A stretch of 64,000 nt of DNA from Microbacterium sp. USTB-Y (GTDB lineage Bacteria > Actinomycetota > Actinomycetes > Actinomycetales > Microbacteriaceae), in the NCBI RefSeq assembly GCF_023703415.1, contig NZ_JAGMTU010000002.1, positions 372,001 to 436,000 on the forward strand. Reading direction: 5' to 3'. Shown piece by piece: positions 7,200-16,152 of the stretch. Made by a program: the position numbers and the translations under genes. Below the pieces are notes generated by a model. That model searched no databases, had not been told where the DNA came from, and saw only the letters and a program-made list of their open reading frames with translations. Position 1 is the stretch's first letter, and each line of letters opens with the position of its first letter.

Positions 7200-9083
7200 T
7201 TAGTGGTTGGGGTGAGGCGGATCGCTTGCAGGGTGCCGTGCTCGGCCGAGTCTGTGGCGGTTGGCCGTCAGGAGTGTGGCCCCCAGGGAGACGGCGGCGG
7301 CGAGGGCGATCACGCCGGCGATGCGCTGATCGGTCATCGGTGTGACACCCCATTGGCGTCCCATCGCGCCGAACCAGTCCGCCAGCATGAGGCCGTGATC
7401 TGTGAGGGCCCACGCCCCGATGCCGACCACCGCAACCAGAGCGGCAGCGTACGGCAACATCCAGAGCCGCCGCTCGCCGCGATGAAGCGCTGTGCTCGTG
7501 GCGGAGCGGAGCAGGATGGCGCCGGCGAGGATGGTGATCACGATGCGCGTCTGGTGTCCGAGTGGGTCGGACAACGCCCATCGAAGTCCCGGCCCGGTCG
7601 ACGTGGCGACGGTGACCAGAACGAACACCGCCCCGGCGACGAGTGGGTGTGAGAGCGCTTTGACGGGCCGTGAGCCGCCGATTCGGATCAACCATTCGCG
7701 GGCGCCGTCGCTCCCGTCTGTGCGGATCGGGAGAGCATCCACCGCCAGGCGGTAGGGGGCTGCGGTGACGAGCAGCGCCGGAACCAGTGTGAGGAGCAGA
7801 GCGCGTCCCAGCATGTCGATGCTGTGCAGGTAGTCACCGTAGGCAGCGATGGGGCCACTGGTGACCCAGACGAGCAGCAACATCCCCGCGACCCAGGAAC
7901 AGGTGCGCAGTCGCGGCCAGGCCTCACCGCGGCGTCGAAGGCGCCGGGCCGCCCCGACGTATCCGAAGATCGCGAAGGCCGCGATGACAAGCCACAGGAC
8001 GTCCAGGTCCCACTCGGTGAGCCAGGCCATCGGGGTGAGCGGGGGCGGCACGGGCGCTTCGGTGAGAATCTCCGCAGCGGTCTGGAGAGGCGCCGCGGTG
8101 GTGTCGGCGGGCGAGGGTGTTCGCGCGAGTGCCGCGGCGGCACCGCTGGCGATCCCCATGACGGCGAGCTCGACGGCAATGAACGTCCAAAAGACGCCCC
8201 CGCCCGTTGCGCTTCTGCTGATGAATCGCCGGCGGTACATCGCACCGAACGCGCCGAGGATGAGGAGGGCCGCGACTTTTAGGGCGAGGACCGTTCCGTA
8301 GGGGCTGATCAGGTCGCCCGGTTTACTGACTGATGCGATCGTGCGGGCGACACCGGATATGACGACGATGCAGAACGCGATCAACGCGAAGCTCGAGTAT
8401 CGTTCCACGATCACCGGCAACCTGCGGGCGGGCAGCGTCGGCCGGATGATCACCAACGCGACGAGCCCGCCCAGCCAGACGGCGGCACCGAGAGTGTGGA
8501 GCACCAGCGCCATGACGGCAGCGTCGTGGTTGGCGAGGCTTCCCGAGTGTCCTTGTGTTGCCATCGGAATGGCCGCGGCGACCGAAAGCGCCCATGTGGA
8601 CAGGGCCACCCGGGGGCCCCTTGCGGCGAAGGTCACGATCGTGATGGTCGCCGCGGCGAGGGTGGTGATGAGCCACACGCGGCCCAGTTCCGTGTCGATG
8701 AGGAACCGTCCCAGCTGTTGACCGAACTCTGTCCCGAGGGACAGTTTCGGGTTGAAGGACGACAGGAAGGTCAGGAAGCCTGTCGCCCCGCTGGCCACCG
8801 TGAACACGGCGGCACTGGCTGAGGCTGTGTCGAGTGCCCTGGCCGACTCCGCGTCGCGGCTGCGCAGCAGGAAGGCGGCCAGGGTCAGTGCACCGATCAT
8901 GACGGACAGGGAGAGGTTGGCGACCAGCTTGGCCGCCGGGAGCCCCCACCGTACGAGCGCGCCGGGATCGTTTACCAGGCGTGGGGCTGCTCCCCCGCCG
9001 ATAGCGAGCCCGAGGATCATGGTGAACAGCGCAGCGGTGACGAGTATGACGGGGCCGGCTGCTCGGAGCGTCGATGACTTCAT
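7200..9083 (-). CDS. copD: CopD copper transporter fused to CtaG-like assembly domain
   Basis: The ATG at 9083 overlaps the preceding stop (ATGA), giving 627 residues. The first half is a multi-helix CopD domain thought to move copper across the membrane. After a short linker (TPSPADTTAAP) the second half resembles the CtaG/caa3 assembly-factor membrane domain (from about WLTEWDLDVLWLVI). Such bifunctional CopD/cytochrome oxidase assembly proteins are common in Actinobacteria and couple copper uptake to insertion into cytochrome oxidase. It lies between a DUF3515 lipoprotein and copC. A long in-frame extension upstream of 9083 lies inside the neighbouring gene and is not plausible as protein. 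Confidence 0.85.
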   Translation of the reverse strand: MKSSTLRAAGPVILVTAALFTMILGLAIGGGAAPRLVNDPGALVRWGLPAAKLVANLSLSVMIGALTLAAFLLRSRDAESARALDTASASAAVFTVASGATGFLTFLSSFNPKLSLGTEFGQQLGRFLIDTELGRVWLITTLAAATITIVTFAARGPRVALSTWALSVAAAIPMATQGHSGSLANHDAAVMALVLHTLGAAVWLGGLVALVIIRPTLPARRLPVIVERYSSFALIAFCIVVISGVARTIASVSKPGDLISPYGTVLALKVAALLILGAFGAMYRRRFISRSATGGGVFWTFIAVELAVMGIASGAAAALARTPSPADTTAAPLQTAAEILTEAPVPPPLTPMAWLTEWDLDVLWLVIAAFAIFGYVGAARRLRRRGEAWPRLRTCSWVAGMLLLVWVTSGPIAAYGDYLHSIDMLGRALLLTLVPALLVTAAPYRLAVDALPIRTDGSDGAREWLIRIGGSRPVKALSHPLVAGAVFVLVTVATSTGPGLRWALSDPLGHQTRIVITILAGAILLRSATSTALHRGERRLWMLPYAAALVAVVGIGAWALTDHGLMLADWFGAMGRQWGVTPMTDQRIAGVIALAAAVSLGATLLTANRHRLGRARHPASDPPHPNH

Positions 9084-9703
9084 TGCGATTTCTGCCCATC
9101 TGCGGGAGACGGCGTTGGCGTGGGCGTCGCACATCCCGTGGTGGTTGCCGGGAGTTGCTGCAGGGTGGAAGCGAGTGCGGCAGCGACCTTGTCTGCCGAG
9201 AGGATCCGGGTATCGACGATGGCTTCCGCTGCGGGCGTGCGGCCGCTCGTGGTGAGGCGCAGCTGGGGGCTGTTCGTCGCGTCGACGGTCCAGTCGACGC
9301 CCTTGATGGTGAGGCATTGCAGGGTGGTCTGCGAGGGGGCTTCGACTCCGCATCGGAGGATGGCCGCCTTGTTGCCCCAGGAGGCTGTGGCCTGCGCGTC
9401 AGTCCATTGCCGTTTCAGGCCTTCGATCGTGTCGGGAAGGCGCACGGACACGTTCGCGCATCGGGGATCGTTGGCCGCCGGGGCAGGGTCCAACGCGATC
9501 GTGGTCGTGCAGCCCGTCACCATCGCTGCGGCGAGCATCAGCATGAGGACTCCTGCTGCGGTCCGCCTCCGTACGGGGTGCTGTGTTGTTGTGGGTGAAG
9601 CTTCGGGGCGAATGTTGGAACCTCCGGGCAAGGTTGGCGGTGGGGCGGGGCGGATGTCGCGCGCGCCCGCGGCGGGTGGGTCTGGTAGGTGTTCAGCTGG
9701 CAT
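9080..9703 (-). CDS. DUF3515-like lipoprotein
   Basis: The frame gives 207 residues from the ATG at 9703, which overlaps the end of lnt by 11 nt. A hydrophobic segment near residues 47-62 ends in the lipobox MVTGC, so the protein should be lipidated and held outside the membrane. The mature part (PRCANVSVRLPDTIEG, AILRCGVEAP) matches the DUF3515 pattern with paired cysteines. DUF3515 function is unknown. Unusually, about 45 Pro/Thr-rich residues precede the signal segment; no other ATG or GTG start fits closer to it, so either the leader is real or a rarer start codon is used. Its place behind lnt and before copD suggests an accessory role in the metal/cytochrome operon. Confidence 0.7.
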   Translation of the reverse strand: MPAEHLPDPPAAGARDIRPAPPPTLPGGSNIRPEASPTTTQHPVRRRTAAGVLMLMLAAAMVTGCTTTIALDPAPAANDPRCANVSVRLPDTIEGLKRQWTDAQATASWGNKAAILRCGVEAPSQTTLQCLTIKGVDWTVDATNSPQLRLTTSGRTPAAEAIVDTRILSADKVAAALASTLQQLPATTTGCATPTPTPSPADGQKSQ

Positions 9704-11252
9704 GGCCCTCGACCGGTGATCGGCCTTCCGGTGCCGCCGGTGCATCGGCGGGATCCCGCGGACGTCGTCGCCGATGGATGATCCCGAGGCTGAGCATCGC
9801 GCCCACGGATAGGAGCGGGAATAGCCCGGTGCTCCGCGGGCCGATGACCGAGGCGGGGGTTCGCCCGGTGCGCAGCGGGAGCGTGGTGACCGTGCCTGCG
9901 GCGGTGTCGACGGGGAGAGTATCGATGACGGTGCCGTCTGGGGAAAGGGCTTGGCTCGTTCCGACCGTGGAGATGTTGACGACCGCGCGCCCCGTTTCGA
10001 TGGCCCGCATCTTGGCGAACGCCAGTTGCTGGAGGTTCTCGCTGCTGCCGCGGAAGTCCGCGTTGTTGGTCTGGAAGACATACAGCTGGGCGCCATGGTC
10101 GAACCCGTCCCAGATCACGCGGTCGAAGATGACGTCGAAGCAGATCGCGAGGCCGATGGGCACGCCGCGCAGGTTGACGACCGGCGCATTGCTGCCCGGG
10201 GTGTATTCGCGCTGGATGAGTCCGACAAGGTCCGGGACGAGCCGCTCGTAGAACCAGCGGTCTGGCACATACTCCCCGAAAGGCACCGGGTTCACCTTGT
10301 CGTGGAGTTGACGGTTCGTGGCGCTCGGGTCCCAGAGGAAGGACGTGTTGAAGGTGCGGCCATCGCGGGTGGTTGCCCCGTTGGCGAGGAGCGGGGCGCC
10401 GACCGAGGTCGTGACCTGGGTGAGCGTCGCCGCCGTGTCTGGGGTCGCGAACGCGTCGGAGTCCACGGAGCCTTCTGGCCACACCAGGAGGTCGATGCGG
10501 GCACCGCTGATCCGCTCGGAGACGGTCTTCTGCGCGCCGAGCACGTCGCCGGGATTCTTCTGATCGAAATAGCCGGCCGGGCCATTGCCCTGAACCCACC
10601 CGACGGTGAACGTGCCGGCATCGGTGGTGGGGAACTGAGGAACGATCAGCATCACGGAGACTGTGATCGCGGCCGGAAGTGCCCCACGGCCGAATCGCCA
10701 ACCGCCCGCGCGCGCCCATTGCAGCAAACCTGCTGCGACCACAGCGATGAGGAAGGAGAGACCGGTGACCCCGGTCCAGGAGGCGACTTCGCGGAACGGC
10801 CCGTCGACCTGCGTCATGCCCAAGCGTGCCCACGGGAACCCGTTGTAGGGCCACGCTCCGATCACGACCTCCCGGCTGACCCAGATTCCTCCGATCAGCA
10901 GCGGAACCAGGATCAACTGTGCCGCTGATCGGCGCGTACCCCGGGCCGTCCACCGGTAGGCGAGGACGATCGGCACGGCTCCTGCTGCGGTGAGGAGGGC
11001 TTCGAGACCGGACAGTGCGAGACGCGGGATCGGCCCCAGGAACTGGCCGACCCACGCCAGGTGGAGCCCGTAGAACACGGCCCCGAAGACGACGCCGACG
11101 AGAAGTGCTGCGCCGACCGATCGTCCGATGAGCGTCGCGAGGGACAGGCCGACTCCGACCAATGCCATCGGCCACCAGCCGGTCGGCTGATAGGCGAGGT
11201 TTAGCGCGAGCCCGGCGACTGCGGCAACCGGCAGCGCCAGCCTCAGTCGCAT
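9693..11252 (-). CDS. lnt: Apolipoprotein N-acyltransferase
   Basis: About 519 residues: an N-terminal bundle of membrane helices followed by a nitrilase-fold domain. The three catalytic positions can be seen as E in LVWPEGSVDSD, K in HDKVNPVPFGEYVP and C in GLAICFDVIFD. The enzyme adds the third acyl chain to lipoproteins at the outer membrane face. I chose ATG 11252 because GGAGGG sits 7 nt upstream and the protein then begins at the first helix; an ATG at 11327, one nt after the previous stop, would add 25 polar residues. Together with lspA in the same operon it brings a private lipoprotein-processing pair, apparently for the lipoproteins encoded here. Confidence 0.88.
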   Translation of the reverse strand: MRLRLALPVAAVAGLALNLAYQPTGWWPMALVGVGLSLATLIGRSVGAALLVGVVFGAVFYGLHLAWVGQFLGPIPRLALSGLEALLTAAGAVPIVLAYRWTARGTRRSAAQLILVPLLIGGIWVSREVVIGAWPYNGFPWARLGMTQVDGPFREVASWTGVTGLSFLIAVVAAGLLQWARAGGWRFGRGALPAAITVSVMLIVPQFPTTDAGTFTVGWVQGNGPAGYFDQKNPGDVLGAQKTVSERISGARIDLLVWPEGSVDSDAFATPDTAATLTQVTTSVGAPLLANGATTRDGRTFNTSFLWDPSATNRQLHDKVNPVPFGEYVPDRWFYERLVPDLVGLIQREYTPGSNAPVVNLRGVPIGLAICFDVIFDRVIWDGFDHGAQLYVFQTNNADFRGSSENLQQLAFAKMRAIETGRAVVNISTVGTSQALSPDGTVIDTLPVDTAAGTVTTLPLRTGRTPASVIGPRSTGLFPLLSVGAMLSLGIIHRRRRPRDPADAPAAPEGRSPVEGHAS

Positions 11253-11328
11253 CAACGGGCCCTCCGTCCCTGGCTGTGTGGGCGGGGCGGTCGTATCGGT
11301 GGCACGACGGTGCCTGAGCAGCACCATG

Positions 11329-12267
11329 TCAGCGTCCGTTTCCGTGCAGGTTTCGGAGGTATTCGTTGTAGCTGGCCAGTTCGGTGTCTCCGTGGGCGTC
11401 TTTGTACCGGTCGTCCGCCGCGGTCCGGGTCGTGTCATCGCGGAACCAGCGGTGCATGACGTAGAGCAGCATCAGAACCGTCGGCGCCTCCCCGTAGGAC
11501 CAGGCGAGACCGCCGGCGAGGCGCTGGTCCTCCAACGGGTCAATCCCGAGCGCGGTCGTGGTGGCGGTGAAGTCGACGACGAGCAGGCTGGTCGCCATCA
11601 TCAGGAACACCCCGAAGAACGCGTGCAGTGCTGCTTCGGCGAACACGTCCAATGCGCGGCCGGGGTGACTGAACTTCGAAGGCAGCGGATCGGACGACAA
11701 GACGGGGATCGTGAAGAGGATCCCCGCGACGAGGAAGCCGATCTCCAGCGCAAGATGACCGCCGGGGGTGGCGAGGACGACGTCGGCGAATCCGGCGAGA
11801 TAGAGCCCGTAGAACGCGGCCAGGTACAGGGGCAGGGTCGCCCAGGGGCTGAGCGCCCATCGTGCCGCGGGGTGCCGAAGTCCCGCATGAGCCGTGCGCA
11901 GCATCACGACACCGACCCCATGGTGCGGTGTGGCACGAAGGAGCAGGGTTCCCGGGGATCCGAGGATGAGCAGCGGGGGGACGGTCATCATGAGCGTGAG
12001 CTGCTGGAACATGAAGACCGACAGCAGGGCATACCCGTACGCTTCGACACCGAGCCCGGTCGTCGCGGCAAGCGCCAGACAGCCGAGCAGGAAGCACACC
12101 GTTCGCCAGAGAGGCCACCGTCGACGCTGACGACGAAGACGAACGACCCCGAGCAGGTACGCGATCGCGAGCACGGCAGCGAGCACCGGCAGGGTCGGAA
12201 ACGGCCCCTGGGCGGGCAGGAGGAGGTTCGTCAGTGTCGGCGCGTCGTCCGGAATCCAGGGAGTCAT
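11329..12267 (-). CDS. ctaG: CtaG-type cytochrome c oxidase assembly protein
   Basis: This 312-residue polytopic membrane protein has the caa3-CtaG pattern: FMFQQLTLMMTVPPLLILG, a histidine-bearing loop (ATPHHGVG) and the later segment HAFFGVFLMMATSLL. Such proteins assist copper insertion into haem-copper oxidases. The start overlaps the stop of resB by 4 nt (ATGA). The copD gene downstream carries a second CtaG-like half, so the operon holds two versions of this function. Confidence 0.85.
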   Translation of the reverse strand: MTPWIPDDAPTLTNLLLPAQGPFPTLPVLAAVLAIAYLLGVVRLRRQRRRWPLWRTVCFLLGCLALAATTGLGVEAYGYALLSVFMFQQLTLMMTVPPLLILGSPGTLLLRATPHHGVGVVMLRTAHAGLRHPAARWALSPWATLPLYLAAFYGLYLAGFADVVLATPGGHLALEIGFLVAGILFTIPVLSSDPLPSKFSHPGRALDVFAEAALHAFFGVFLMMATSLLVVDFTATTTALGIDPLEDQRLAGGLAWSYGEAPTVLMLLYVMHRWFRDDTTRTAADDRYKDAHGDTELASYNEYLRNLHGNGR

Positions 12268-13946
12268 CGGTTCTCGCTGCCCGGCCGGTCATCGTGATAC
12301 TGCCGTGCGTGGTGCTTCGCCAGCGCTGTGACGGCGCCCTGCAGGGTGGGGTCATCGCCTCGGGCGAGCCCGGCGTATTCGACCACGATCCCGTCCGTCA
12401 CGGGCCGTGCTTTCACCCACAGCCGCCGGCGCGGCAGGAACAGGCCCGCGAACAGTCCGAGGGTCGCGACAATCGCGAATCCCAGTACCCAGCCGCTGCT
12501 CGGGTCGTGCTGGATCTGAAGCGACGCGAAACGCTTCACCGGCGCGGCCGACGAGGAGATCTCCCAGGTGACCGTTCCCAGCCCGTCGGGCAGGTCGGCC
12601 GAGGTTCCGGGGGTGAGTTTGAGGGCCTGGACGCCGGTCTTCCCGCCTGTTCGTTGGGTGAGACCTGAGGTGTCGAGCGTGTAGACGGAGCGAGGCGTGC
12701 CGTCGTCGATCCCGAGATCTCCGCTGTACACGTTCATGGTGAGGACCGGGTTGATCACGTCCGGGTAGATCGAAGTGAACGCGCCGGAAGGGAGGGTGCC
12801 CTGCGTGGGGTAGAAAAACCCGACCAATCCGAGTTGTTCCGGCATCCCGTCGACGACTTTGATGACACCGAGCGAGGTCATGTTCGTGTCTTGCGGCAGG
12901 AACGGTTGAGAGTCTCGGTAGACGACGTCCCCGCGGGCGTTTCGGACGCTGAGGGTGGGCGCATAGCCGTTGCCGAGCAAGTAGATCCGGTCGCCGGCGA
13001 TCGTCAGCGGAGCATTCACCCGTACGGACAGGTCCTGCTTCTTGGCCGTATCGTCGCCCCGCACCGTCACATTCGCCGAGAAGTCCCCCGCCTGACCGGC
13101 GCCGGGCGCGCCAGGCAACTGGTAGGCGACCTTGAAGTCGTTGAGCCTGAGCGAGTACGAGGTGAGGCCGGCGCCGTCCACGAAACGTCCCGGGTTGAAC
13201 GAGGAGTAGTCGCTGAGGGCGTTGACGAACGTCGTCCCCTCCACCACCACCCGTTGGCCGGTGTATGCGAAAGATCCGCCGATGGCGACGGAGACGATGA
13301 TGCCGACCAGCGCGACGTGAAAGACCAGGTTCCCGGTTTCGCGGAGGTATCCACGTTCGGCGGAGACCGAGCTCCACCCGGGCCCGGAGTACAGCTCGAC
13401 GCGATAGCCGGCCTTGCGAAGAAGACCCTCGGCGAGTGTGATGGCCCGCTCCGTGCTGTCGTTCTCACCTGCGGTGACGGGGAGCGTCGTCTGCATGTGG
13501 GCGCTGAGGCGTGACAACCGCGCAGGAGTTCGTGGCGGGCGCGACCGAAGCGCGGTGTAGTGGTGGCGGGCGCGAGGCACGACACAGCCGACCAGCGAGG
13601 TGAACAGCAGCAGGTAGATCGCGGAGAACCACGGCGACACGTAGACGTCGAACAGTCCGACGCTGTCGACGAACGCAAACAGGTCCGGGTTGTCCCGTTT
13701 CCATTGGGTGACGCCGTTCGGGTCGGCGCTGCGCTGGGGGAACAGGGAGCCAGGTACGGCTGCGACGGCGAGGAAGAGCAGCAGTACCAGTGCGGTTCGC
13801 ATGCTGGTCAGCTGCCGCCAGGCCCAAATCGGTATCCCCCGCAGGCCAATCTGGGGCTGCGTCACGTCGACGGGGGCGCTGTCCAAGTGGTCGTCCGGCC
13901 GGTGCGGGTCGACACCGACTTCGGTGTCAGAGCGGGAGGGGAACAC
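12264..13946 (-). CDS. resB: ResB-like cytochrome c biogenesis protein
   Basis: A 560-residue membrane protein: helices near residues 50-75, 105-125 and 200-220, a large external domain of about 260 residues, and a final helix near 500 (GFAIVATLGLFAGLFLP). This is the ResB/Ccs1 architecture of system II cytochrome c maturation, which works with CcsA to carry haem outward. The GTG at 13946 lies inside the end of ccdA (20-nt overlap). No ccsA/resC gene is present in the operon, so a chromosomal CcsA would have to complete the synthase. Confidence 0.88.
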   Translation of the reverse strand: MFPSRSDTEVGVDPHRPDDHLDSAPVDVTQPQIGLRGIPIWAWRQLTSMRTALVLLLFLAVAAVPGSLFPQRSADPNGVTQWKRDNPDLFAFVDSVGLFDVYVSPWFSAIYLLLFTSLVGCVVPRARHHYTALRSRPPRTPARLSRLSAHMQTTLPVTAGENDSTERAITLAEGLLRKAGYRVELYSGPGWSSVSAERGYLRETGNLVFHVALVGIIVSVAIGGSFAYTGQRVVVEGTTFVNALSDYSSFNPGRFVDGAGLTSYSLRLNDFKVAYQLPGAPGAGQAGDFSANVTVRGDDTAKKQDLSVRVNAPLTIAGDRIYLLGNGYAPTLSVRNARGDVVYRDSQPFLPQDTNMTSLGVIKVVDGMPEQLGLVGFFYPTQGTLPSGAFTSIYPDVINPVLTMNVYSGDLGIDDGTPRSVYTLDTSGLTQRTGGKTGVQALKLTPGTSADLPDGLGTVTWEISSSAAPVKRFASLQIQHDPSSGWVLGFAIVATLGLFAGLFLPRRRLWVKARPVTDGIVVEYAGLARGDDPTLQGAVTALAKHHARQYHDDRPGSENR

Positions 13947-14694
13947 GGATCACCACCTGTTGCAGAGCCGACATCAGGGCCGTCCACACGCCGGTCACCA
14001 TGAGAAGGCCCAGCAGAATGAGCATGACCCCGCCAGCGAGGTTGACAACGCGGATATGGCGGCGCACGAAGCCCGCGGAGCGGGTCGTCCATCCCCACCC
14101 GACGGCGAGCAGCAGGAACGGGATGCCCAGCCCGAGAGAGTACGACAGTCCCAGCAGACCGGCCCGCCACGGATCGCCAAGGTTCCAGGACATGGAGAGA
14201 ATCGCGGCCAGGGTGGGGCCGATGCAGGGCGTCCAGCCGAGGCCGAGAGCGACACCCAACAGGGGCGCTCCGATGAGCCCGATCTTCTTCGGCAGTCGCG
14301 GTCGGATGGTTCGCTGCGCGGTCGCGAACACGCCGACGAAGACGAGGCCGAGCAGGATCACCACGCCGCCGAGAACGCGGACGAGCACGGCCGTGTACTG
14401 CTGCAGCAGGAGCCCGATCGTGCCGCCCAGGATCGTCACGGTGATGAACACCGCCGCGAACCCGAGAATGAACAACGCCACGCCCAGCAGAAGCCTGCCT
14501 CGTGAGCGCGTGCTGGTTCCCGGTGCGGTGGAGCTTCGGGGCGAAGGGTCGCCGCCGAGGGCACCCACGTATCCGAGGTATCCGGGCACGAGCGGCAGCA
14601 CGCAGGGCGAGACGAAGGAGACAAGACCGGCGAGAGCCGCGAGCGGCAGTGCGATCCACAAGGCACCGTCGACGATGATCTGACCGGAGTTCAC
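13927..14694 (-). CDS. ccdA: CcdA-type thiol-disulfide electron transfer protein
   Basis: This 255-residue protein has six membrane helices and the two conserved cysteine motifs of CcdA/DsbD: SPCVLPLVPGYLG in the first helix and GWTPCIGPTLAA in the fourth. It carries reducing power from cytoplasmic thioredoxin to external thioredoxin-like proteins, keeping apocytochrome cysteines reduced. Its start (GTG 14694) overlaps the stop of the TlpA-like gene, which is its expected partner. Confidence 0.92.
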   Translation of the reverse strand: MNSGQIIVDGALWIALPLAALAGLVSFVSPCVLPLVPGYLGYVGALGGDPSPRSSTAPGTSTRSRGRLLLGVALFILGFAAVFITVTILGGTIGLLLQQYTAVLVRVLGGVVILLGLVFVGVFATAQRTIRPRLPKKIGLIGAPLLGVALGLGWTPCIGPTLAAILSMSWNLGDPWRAGLLGLSYSLGLGIPFLLLAVGWGWTTRSAGFVRRHIRVVNLAGGVMLILLGLLMVTGVWTALMSALQQVVIRVPLPL

Positions 14695-15287
14695 CGCGAC
14701 TCCGCGAGGGTGTCTTTGACCAGACTGGCGAGTATCGAGGAGCTCGGCAGTTGACCGATGATGCGGGCGGCGACCCGCCCTTGCCGGTCGAGGACGACCG
14801 TTGTGGGTGTCGCCTGGATGGGTGTTACCCGGGCGAAGGCGAGCTTGACGGTTCCCTCATCGACGTCCATGACGCTGGGGTATGTGATCCCGTTGTCGCG
14901 GGCGAACGACAGCGCGGTGGCGGGCTGGTCGTAGGTGTTGACGCCGAGGAACCCCACGTCCTGCTCTTTGTACTTCTGCCACACCTTCTCCAGCAGCGGC
15001 GCTTCGACGATGCACGGACCGCATGCCGCGTACCAGAAGTTGACGACGAGGACTCGTCCCTCAAAGTCGCGGCTGGAAACGGTCTCTCCGCGCTCGGTTC
15101 TCCCTTCGAAGGTGACCGGGTCTCCTCGCTCGGCACGGGGAATCTCAACGACCTGGAAGTTGCCCGCGATGTACCCCTTCTCGTTGCCGCCGCGGTACTG
15201 CTCCGTCAGCGGCCCATTTGCTGCGCAGCCGGTGAGGGCGAACAGGAGAACTGCTCCGGCAACCGCGGCTGCTCGTCGAATACTCAC
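14691..15287 (-). CDS. TlpA/ResA-like thioredoxin lipoprotein
   Basis: The GTG at 15287 overlaps the previous stop (GTGA) and gives 198 residues. A signal with lipobox ALTGC puts the lipidated cysteine at residue 21. The thioredoxin fold carries the redox pair in WYAACGPC and a cis-proline region (QATPTTVVLD). It probably keeps apocytochrome c haem-binding cysteines reduced, receiving electrons from the adjacent CcdA, as ResA does. Confidence 0.88.
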   Translation of the reverse strand: MSIRRAAAVAGAVLLFALTGCAANGPLTEQYRGGNEKGYIAGNFQVVEIPRAERGDPVTFEGRTERGETVSSRDFEGRVLVVNFWYAACGPCIVEAPLLEKVWQKYKEQDVGFLGVNTYDQPATALSFARDNGITYPSVMDVDEGTVKLAFARVTPIQATPTTVVLDRQGRVAARIIGQLPSSSILASLVKDTLAESR

Positions 15288-15613
15288 GGGTGCCTCGTCT
15301 TGATCACGGCGCCCGCGGCGAGGAACACCAGTGCGGCGACAGGTTGAGCGATGTCCCAGACGATGCCTGAGAACGGGAACGGCAGCACGGGGTTCCACAC
15401 CACCGCGATCGCGACGAAGATCAACACCCATGCCCACTGTCGGGCTCGGAATGCGAACCATCCGACGATCAACGCCAGGATCGCCGTCGCGAACAGCGCC
15501 ACCAACTTCCAGGATCCAGCCGGCAGGATCGGCGAGAGGAACAGCGTCACCGCCGCGATCAGGGACGGGGCAAGCGCGTTGCGTTGGAAAGGTGCCGGGT
15601 CACGGGGTTTCAT
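15284..15613 (-). CDS. Small membrane protein, DUF6804-like
   Basis: The ATG at 15613 (ATGA overlap with lspA) gives 109 residues with about four hydrophobic helices and the internal motif WNPVLPFPFSG. I do not recognise a characterised function; the motif resembles small membrane proteins grouped as DUF6804, but this is from memory of the pattern only. Its place between lspA and the TlpA-like gene in a tightly overlapped operon suggests it is a real component. Confidence 0.65.
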   Translation of the reverse strand: MKPRDPAPFQRNALAPSLIAAVTLFLSPILPAGSWKLVALFATAILALIVGWFAFRARQWAWVLIFVAIAVVWNPVLPFPFSGIVWDIAQPVAALVFLAAGAVIKTRHP

Positions 15614-16152
15614 ACACGCTGGCCTGAGTTCGGGGACGTGGCACGGTGCTCGAGCGCGGCGCTGACCGCCTGGTTCCTTGATCGGCGTCGTAGCCAGGCG
15701 CCGACGCCGATCACCAAGAAGCCGACGCCGAGCGCGATGTCCGCGAGGTTTCCGATGAACCATGTCCCGTAGGCGAGGAAGTCGGTCACATACCCGCGGC
15801 CGAACGCGGGGGGCGCGAAGACACGATCGATCAGATTCCCGATCGCTCCACCCAGCAGGAACCCGATGCCGATGGCCTGGGCCCGTGTGCGGGTGCGAAG
15901 AGCTGCGACGAACAACAGCACGGTGACTCCTGCGCCGAGCAGGGTGAGAAGACCGGTGACACCCGATCCGAGGGAGAGCAGGGCGCCCGGGTTGAAAGCC
16001 AGGGTCAGCCCGAGGAAGTCACCGAGCAGAGGGATCCTCTGTTCAGTGCTCAACCATGTCATCGCGGCTACCTTGGTGGCCTGATCGATGACGGCGACAA
16101 GGCCGGTGACGACGCAGACGATGAAGAACCGGCGTGCTTGTCCGTGTGTCAT
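15610..16152 (-). CDS. lspA: Signal peptidase II (prolipoprotein signal peptidase)
   Basis: The ATG at 16152 overlaps the CopC-like stop (ATGA), giving 180 residues with four membrane helices. The catalytic aspartates are visible in GNLIDRVF and NLADIALGVG. The enzyme cleaves lipoprotein signals after lipidation. A second lspA on metal-resistance islands is known elsewhere, for example next to cadmium genes in Listeria. Here it travels with lnt and several lipoproteins, and a housekeeping copy is presumably elsewhere in the chromosome. Confidence 0.9.
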   Translation of the reverse strand: MTHGQARRFFIVCVVTGLVAVIDQATKVAAMTWLSTEQRIPLLGDFLGLTLAFNPGALLSLGSGVTGLLTLLGAGVTVLLFVAALRTRTRAQAIGIGFLLGGAIGNLIDRVFAPPAFGRGYVTDFLAYGTWFIGNLADIALGVGFLVIGVGAWLRRRSRNQAVSAALEHRATSPNSGQRV

